From the NCBI GenBank assembly GCA_965183835.1, contig CBCYME010000024.1:88711-152710 (forward strand): 64,000 nt of DNA, written 5' to 3'. Source of the stretch: OMPR01 sp965183835. GTDB taxonomy: Bacteria > Pseudomonadota > Alphaproteobacteria > Rhodobacterales > Rhodobacteraceae. Position 1 is the stretch's first letter. Each line of letters opens with the position of its first letter. This document shows positions 59,670 through 64,000 of this stretch, piece by piece. The notes under the pieces were generated by a model. That model saw only the letters and a program-made list of their open reading frames with translations. It was not told where the DNA came from and ran no database searches. The translations under genes and the position numbers were made by a program.

Positions 59670-60722
59670 ATGAAGACCAAACATCCAGTAATTGCCGGCA
59701 TCGATACGCATAAAGCAACGCATGTCGCTGTTGCGATTGATACGCAAGGCACCCGATTGGCTGCACTTACAATTCCTTCCAATGCAAAAGGATATCTGGA
59801 AGTTGAGCGCTGGTCTCAATCTCTTGGCAAAGTTCAAGCATTTGGAATCGAAGGAACTGGTTCCTATGGTGCAGGGCTTTCCCGATCCCTGCTGGAGCAA
59901 GGTCACAACGTCGTCGAAGTTACGCGTCCAAACCGTCAGCTGAGATATACGCAAGGCAAGACAGACATCTTGGATGCCGAAGGCGCTGCCAGATCCGTTC
60001 TATCTGGCCAAGCAACGGCACAGCCCAAGACACAATCGGGGTCGTCAGAGATGATCCGGTATTTGAAGATTGCCCGCGATACAGCTGTCAAATCACGCTC
60101 ACAGGCGAGGGTGACACTGAAGACGCTAGTCATAAACGCGCCTGCGGAACTTCGGGAAACGCTTGATCATATCCGAGGAAAAGTCACGCTGATCCGTCAC
60201 ATCGCGGCCTTTCGAGTTATTGTCATCGATACGCCATTGGCCTCAGCAAAGGCGGCCATGCGTGCTTTGGCACGTCGCTGGATACGGCTTCATGAGGAGA
60301 TTATTACACACGACAAAGAGCTGGAGCGTCTTGTCACTGAACGTGCACCAGACTTGATGGCATCTCATGGTATTGCGACGCTGACAATCTCAGAGATGCT
60401 AATCCTGGTTGGCGACGATCCCACCCGCATCCGCTCGGAAGTTGCTTTTGCGAAGCTTTGTGGTGTTTGTCCAATCCCCGCATCCAGCGGCAAAACCCAC
60501 CGCTTCCGGCTGAACCGTGGCGGCAACCGACAAGCCAACGCAGCCCTGTATCGTGTGGCCATTGTCAGAATGCGAAGCCACGAACCAACCTTAGCTTATG
60601 TCAAAAAACGCACCAAAGATGGAAAGAGCAAAAGCGAGATCATTCGTTGCCTAAAACGCTACATCGTTCGCGAAATCTACAGCCAGCTCTGTGTACCAAA
60701 ATCAGCTCAAATCGGCGCTTGA
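59670..60722 (+). CDS. IS110-family transposase (DEDD recombinase)
   Basis: A 350-residue IS110 transposase. RuvC-like N-terminal DEDD domain: Asp12 in GIDTHKATH, Glu61 in GIEGTGSYG, Asp99/Asp102 in KTDILDAEG. C-terminal Tnp20 domain with PASSGKTHRFRLNRGGNRQANAALYRVA, which carries the candidate catalytic Ser. Length matches the family, with no frameshift seen, so it may be active. Confidence 0.94.
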   Translation: MKTKHPVIAGIDTHKATHVAVAIDTQGTRLAALTIPSNAKGYLEVERWSQSLGKVQAFGIEGTGSYGAGLSRSLLEQGHNVVEVTRPNRQLRYTQGKTDILDAEGAARSVLSGQATAQPKTQSGSSEMIRYLKIARDTAVKSRSQARVTLKTLVINAPAELRETLDHIRGKVTLIRHIAAFRVIVIDTPLASAKAAMRALARRWIRLHEEIITHDKELERLVTERAPDLMASHGIATLTISEMLILVGDDPTRIRSEVAFAKLCGVCPIPASSGKTHRFRLNRGGNRQANAALYRVAIVRMRSHEPTLAYVKKRTKDGKSKSEIIRCLKRYIVREIYSQLCVPKSAQIGA

Positions 60723-60890
60723 CGAATATAGGAGCTTCAATTCTTGACCGCCACGCTGGGTACCTAAATTTTGCGTTTGCGAAATATGAAAGCGTCACAC
60801 AATTCGCAAAGCACATCCAGCGATCATCCCCTCACATTCAAACTGGCCATTTAGGTGGGGCTGATCAGCCGGATAATGCTGAAACATTTT

Positions 60891-61367
60891 TTAGGCTACG
60901 GGATCAAGATCCAAGCGCATAAACGCGCTGTTGCGATCCTCTTCGTAACCATAGATGGGCGCGCAATAGCTATAGCCCAAATTTTCGTACAATTTACGGG
61001 CTGAATCGTACGCTGGTAGCAAGTCAGAGCCAGTTTCCAGAACCAGGGCATTGACCCCTTCGGCCTGTGCCGTTTCCGCCAGAAACGCCATCATTTGCCG
61101 CGCCAGCCCGCGACCACGCGCGGATTCGACGATGTGCACTGATTTCACTTCGGCAGAGCCATCAGGAAGCTGCTTTAGCGCGCCGCACCCTAGCGGGGTT
61201 TCGTCGTCAAAGAGGGCCCAGAAGCGGATACCATCACCACTCAACCCATCGACGCCCATTGTATGGTTGCTGTCGTCGGGTCCGGCGCTCTGACTGTGTG
61301 TCAGGTGATCTTCGACGACAGGGCGCAGGTTTTCTGCTCCGGGATCGGCCTGCCGTATCTCAATCAT
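60891..61367 (-). CDS. GNAT-family N-acetyltransferase
   Basis: A 158-residue GNAT protein with the acetyl-CoA pyrophosphate loop ESARGRGLARQMM and a C-terminal YENLGY. Start at 61367 (MIEIRQAD) lies 2 bp after the NDUFS4-like gene stop; an alternative ATG at 61382 would overlap it. It resembles the ElaA/PhnO-like stand-alone acetyltransferases; the substrate is unknown. Confidence 0.87.
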   Translation of the reverse strand: MIEIRQADPGAENLRPVVEDHLTHSQSAGPDDSNHTMGVDGLSGDGIRFWALFDDETPLGCGALKQLPDGSAEVKSVHIVESARGRGLARQMMAFLAETAQAEGVNALVLETGSDLLPAYDSARKLYENLGYSYCAPIYGYEEDRNSAFMRLDLDPVA

Positions 61368-61369
61368 GT

Positions 61370-61681
61370 TCAGTGGGTCCAAGGGGTGCGACGGTTGGTG
61401 GCAAAGTTTTCGCCATATCCACCCGCCCGCAGATTCGGTTTGCGCGTCTTAGGTTCGAACACTTGCGCGTCAATGCCATGGGCTTCGGCGTAATCCATCG
61501 CCTCTTTCTTGCTGTCGAACTTGAGCCGCACCTGAGATTGCGTGTCCGAAGAAGACGTCCAGCCCATCAACGGATCCACTTCGCGCGACGAAGCTGGTGC
61601 ATATTCCAGCACCCATTTGTGGGTCTTGGCCAGTCCCGATGTCATCGCATTTCTGGCAGGCTTGAAAATCCGCGCAGGCAT
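61370..61681 (-). CDS. NDUFS4-like complex I accessory protein (ETC complex I subunit family)
   Basis: A 103-residue protein of the NDUFS4/ETC_C1_NDUFA4 family, an accessory subunit of respiratory NADH dehydrogenase that alphaproteobacteria share with mitochondria. Recognised by MPARIFKPARNAMTSGLA, WVLEYAP, MGWTSSSDTQSQVRLKF and AEAHGIDAQVFEP. Start 61681 follows GAGGAG. Divergent from uvrB and two bases ahead of the GNAT gene. Confidence 0.88.
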   Translation of the reverse strand: MPARIFKPARNAMTSGLAKTHKWVLEYAPASSREVDPLMGWTSSSDTQSQVRLKFDSKKEAMDYAEAHGIDAQVFEPKTRKPNLRAGGYGENFATNRRTPWTH

Positions 61682-61845
61682 CGCAGTCTCCTCGTATCTC
61701 GCTGTCGTCATGTATGCGCGAGTCCCTCGTGCTGAGCAAGACACCTTTTGTCTCATGTTTATTGGTGTTTGCACGGTTCTGGTCGAATGCCCCTTGAACA
61801 AGAACAAAAACAGACCAAAATCCAGCCACGAAAGGAATCCCCTCC

Positions 61846-64000
61846 ATGGCTTTTGCCCACTCAGATAAAACCGCGGCTCAAATGCCGACCTCGACCGATC
61901 AGGTTCAGGCGCGTCCCAAGCTTGAGGGCGGCATCGCCTTTCGTATGGAGACAGAATTCGAGCCCGCAGGGGATCAGCCCACAGCGATCGCCGAACTAAA
62001 GGGCGGCATTCAAAGCGGTGAACGTGATCAGGTTCTGCTGGGAGCGACGGGCACCGGTAAAACCTTTACCATGGCGAAAATTATCGAGGAAACACAACGC
62101 CCTGCGATCATCCTCGCCCCAAACAAAACACTGGCAGCACAGCTGTATGGGGAATTCAAAGGCTTCTTTCCTGACAACGCCGTTGAATATTTCGTCTCGT
62201 TTTATGACTACTACCAACCCGAAGCCTATGTCGCGCGCTCTGATACCTATATCGAGAAAGAAAGCCAGATCAACGAGCAGATCGACAGGATGCGCCACTC
62301 GGCCACCCGTGCGTTGCTGGAACGGGATGATGTGATCATCATCGCATCGGTCTCGTGCATCTACGGTATTGGATCGGTCGAAACCTATGGCGCCATGACG
62401 CAGGATCTCAAGGTTGGTCACGAGTACAATCAGCGCAGCGTGATGAGCGATCTGGTGGCGCAGCAGTATAAGCGTAACGATCAGGCGTTCCAGCGCGGGT
62501 CTTTCCGGGTACGCGGCGATTCCCTTGAAATCTTTCCGGCGCACCTTGAAGACCGCGCATGGCGTTTGTCGTTCTTTGGCGAAGAGCTGGAAGGGATCAC
62601 AGAATTCGATCCTCTGACAGGCGAAAAAACCGATACCTTTGAACAGATCCGTGTCTACGCGAATTCGCACTATGTAACGCCAAAGCCGACGATGCAGCAG
62701 GCGATGATCCACATTAAGCAAGAGTTGCGCCAGACGCTGGACCGCATGGTCGGCGAGGGCAAACTGCTCGAAGCGCAGCGCCTTGAGCAACGCACCAACT
62801 TTGATCTGGAAATGTTAGAGGCAACAGGCGTCTGCAACGGGATCGAGAACTATTCACGCTATCTGACGGGCCGTGCCCCCGGCGAGCCACCCCCAACCCT
62901 GTTTGAATTCATCCCCGACAACGCGATTGTTTTTGCGGATGAATCCCATGTGTCCGTGCCACAGATCGGTGGCATGTATCGGGGTGACTATCGGCGTAAA
63001 TTCACTTTGGCGGAACACGGGTTCCGCTTGCCGTCCTGTATGGACAACCGCCCGCTCAAGTTCGAGGAATGGGATGCGATGCGCCCCCAATCGATCTTTG
63101 TGTCGGCGACCCCTTCGGCGTGGGAACTGGAACAATCTGGCGGTGTGTTTACGGAACAAGTGATCCGCCCCACGGGTTTGCTTGATCCCCCCGTCGAAAT
63201 CCGCCCCGTGGGCATGCAAGTCGATGATCTGCTGGACGAGGTGCGCAAGGTGACCGAGACCGGATTCCGCACGCTGGTCACCACCCTAACCAAACGCATG
63301 GCCGAGGATCTAACCGAATACATGCATGAGCAGGGGATCAAGGTCCGCTATATGCACTCGGACATCGACACCCTGGAACGAATTGAGATCCTGCGCGATT
63401 TCCGATTGGGCGCGTTTGATGTCTTGATCGGCATCAACCTGTTACGCGAGGGGTTGGATATTCCTGAATGCGGCTTGGTTGCCATTCTGGACGCGGACAA
63501 AGAAGGCTTCCTGCGCTCTGAAACCTCTTTGGTACAGACCATCGGTCGCGCGGCGCGAAACGCCGAAGGGCGTGTGATCATGTATGCGGACAAGATCACC
63601 GGTTCGATGGAGCGCGCGATTGGCGAAACCAACCGCCGCCGCGAAAAGCAACAGGCCTATAACCTCGAACACGGGATTACACCGGCGACAGTGAAAAAGA
63701 ACATCGAGGATGTTTTGGCGGGGCTTTACAAGGGCGACACGGATATGTCCCGCGTCACCGCCACCATCGACAAACCATTGCATGGCGCCAACCTAGAGGC
63801 GGTATTGGATGGCCTGCGGACAGACATGCGCAAGGCAGCAGAGAACCTTGAATTCGAAGAAGCCGCACGTCTGCGGGATGAGGTCAAGCGGCTGGAGGCC
63901 GTCGATCTGGCCGTGTCCGACGACCCTATGGCACGCCAATACGCCATCGACAAAGCCTCGGAGGCAGCGGTGAAATCCCGAGGCCGCTCAACCGCGGGCA
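61846..64000 (+). CDS. uvrB: UvrABC system protein B (3' end outside the window)
   Basis: Excinuclease helicase subunit UvrB, which verifies DNA damage in nucleotide excision repair. Open from ATG 61846 to the window edge (718 codons), against about 670-740 for the family, so only a short C-terminus is missing. Walker A GATGTGKT at 66-73, beta-hairpin region YDYYQPEAYV, Walker B-like FADESHV, motif VI-type IGRAARN and the C-terminal UVR domain (ENLEFEEAARLRDEVKRLE) are present. An extra N-terminal 30 residues precede the usual start region. Confidence 0.95.
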   Translation, partial: MAFAHSDKTAAQMPTSTDQVQARPKLEGGIAFRMETEFEPAGDQPTAIAELKGGIQSGERDQVLLGATGTGKTFTMAKIIEETQRPAIILAPNKTLAAQLYGEFKGFFPDNAVEYFVSFYDYYQPEAYVARSDTYIEKESQINEQIDRMRHSATRALLERDDVIIIASVSCIYGIGSVETYGAMTQDLKVGHEYNQRSVMSDLVAQQYKRNDQAFQRGSFRVRGDSLEIFPAHLEDRAWRLSFFGEELEGITEFDPLTGEKTDTFEQIRVYANSHYVTPKPTMQQAMIHIKQELRQTLDRMVGEGKLLEAQRLEQRTNFDLEMLEATGVCNGIENYSRYLTGRAPGEPPPTLFEFIPDNAIVFADESHVSVPQIGGMYRGDYRRKFTLAEHGFRLPSCMDNRPLKFEEWDAMRPQSIFVSATPSAWELEQSGGVFTEQVIRPTGLLDPPVEIRPVGMQVDDLLDEVRKVTETGFRTLVTTLTKRMAEDLTEYMHEQGIKVRYMHSDIDTLERIEILRDFRLGAFDVLIGINLLREGLDIPECGLVAILDADKEGFLRSETSLVQTIGRAARNAEGRVIMYADKITGSMERAIGETNRRREKQQAYNLEHGITPATVKKNIEDVLAGLYKGDTDMSRVTATIDKPLHGANLEAVLDGLRTDMRKAAENLEFEEAARLRDEVKRLEAVDLAVSDDPMARQYAIDKASEAAVKSRGRSTAG

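Larger units (their letters stand above)
59521..60749 (+). mobile_element. IS110-family insertion sequence (boundaries approximate)
   Basis: Contains a complete transposase gene, preceded by a 150 bp non-coding segment with hairpins. TTGACC occurs at 59521-59526 and again at 60744-60749, which I use as a tentative pair of element-end marks; IS110 elements generally lack terminal inverted repeats and true ends need an empty-site comparison. It sits between the EamA gene and a GNAT gene and breaks no recognised gene. Confidence 0.6.

Noticed and set aside
59521..60749. IS element looked for terminal inverted repeats
   Set aside because: None found. This is normal for IS110; the TTGACC pair used as a guide to the ends is tentative only.

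Overview
This 64 kb window looks like chromosome from a marine alphaproteobacterium of the Roseobacter group (Rhodobacteraceae). The evidence is its moderately high GC, the acyl-CoA and amino-acid catabolic content, many TetR/LysR/Lrp-regulated degradation operons, tripartite tricarboxylate (Tct) transport, a hemP gene, an NDUFS4-like gene beside uvrB, and a PLP enzyme fusion of a kind I associate with this group. Species cannot be assigned from the sequence alone. There is no rRNA, CRISPR array or prophage. The only mobile element is one IS110-family insertion.

Left part (1-16.8 kb). A tctCBA transporter operon (tctA runs off the left edge) is divergent from a response regulator, sensor kinase and periplasmic binding protein cassette. 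Next is a 1070-residue self-sufficient reductive dehalogenase: a cobalamin/2x[4Fe-4S] dehalogenase fused to an FMN/[2Fe-2S] reductase. It is divergent from its own LysR regulator across an 81 bp gap holding a perfect inverted repeat. Then come a FAD oxidase, a malonyltransferase-like protein overlapping a fused alpha/beta 2-oxoacid dehydrogenase E1, and an aminotransferase divergent from a second LysR gene.

Acyl-CoA block (17-32.8 kb). A tight seven-gene minus-strand operon (atuA, carboxylase beta, enoyl-CoA hydratase, biotin carboxylase alpha, nitronate-monooxygenase-like, TIGR03084-like, acyl-CoA dehydrogenase) is divergent from a TetR/acyl-CoA dehydrogenase pair. It resembles the acyclic terpene (citronellol/geraniol) or methyl-branched acyl-CoA pathway. 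An AraC-type regulator and a fadA-fadB beta-oxidation pair follow and could finish the oxidation.

TetR-controlled blocks (32.8-41.6 kb). One TetR gene faces a leader-sized ORF, a DUF1348 protein, a PNPOx-fold flavoprotein and an exported alpha/beta hydrolase, with three related operator-like sites between. A second TetR gene faces a translationally coupled flavin monooxygenase / BASS transporter / two-SDR operon across a perfect 16 bp palindrome. A beta-hydroxyacid dehydrogenase follows.

Right part (41.6-64 kb). A 1019-residue triple fusion joins a kinase (APH fold), an M23 peptidase-like domain and a class III aminotransferase/phospholyase, ending in a His/Cys tail. It is followed by a hemP plus Cys-rich gene pair, a Tat-exported metallo-beta-lactamase-fold protein, gph, a thioesterase, dgoK, a thiopurine methyltransferase-like gene, a class IV aminotransferase, an excalibur protein, a DUF374 acyltransferase, tRNA-Trp and tRNA-Arg. 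An Lrp-associated cluster comes next (class III aminotransferase, HAD dehalogenase, Lrp, semialdehyde dehydrogenase, tartrate/D-malate dehydrogenase, CsaA, EamA exporter). The window ends with IS110, a GNAT gene, the NDUFS4-like gene and uvrB (cut by the right edge).
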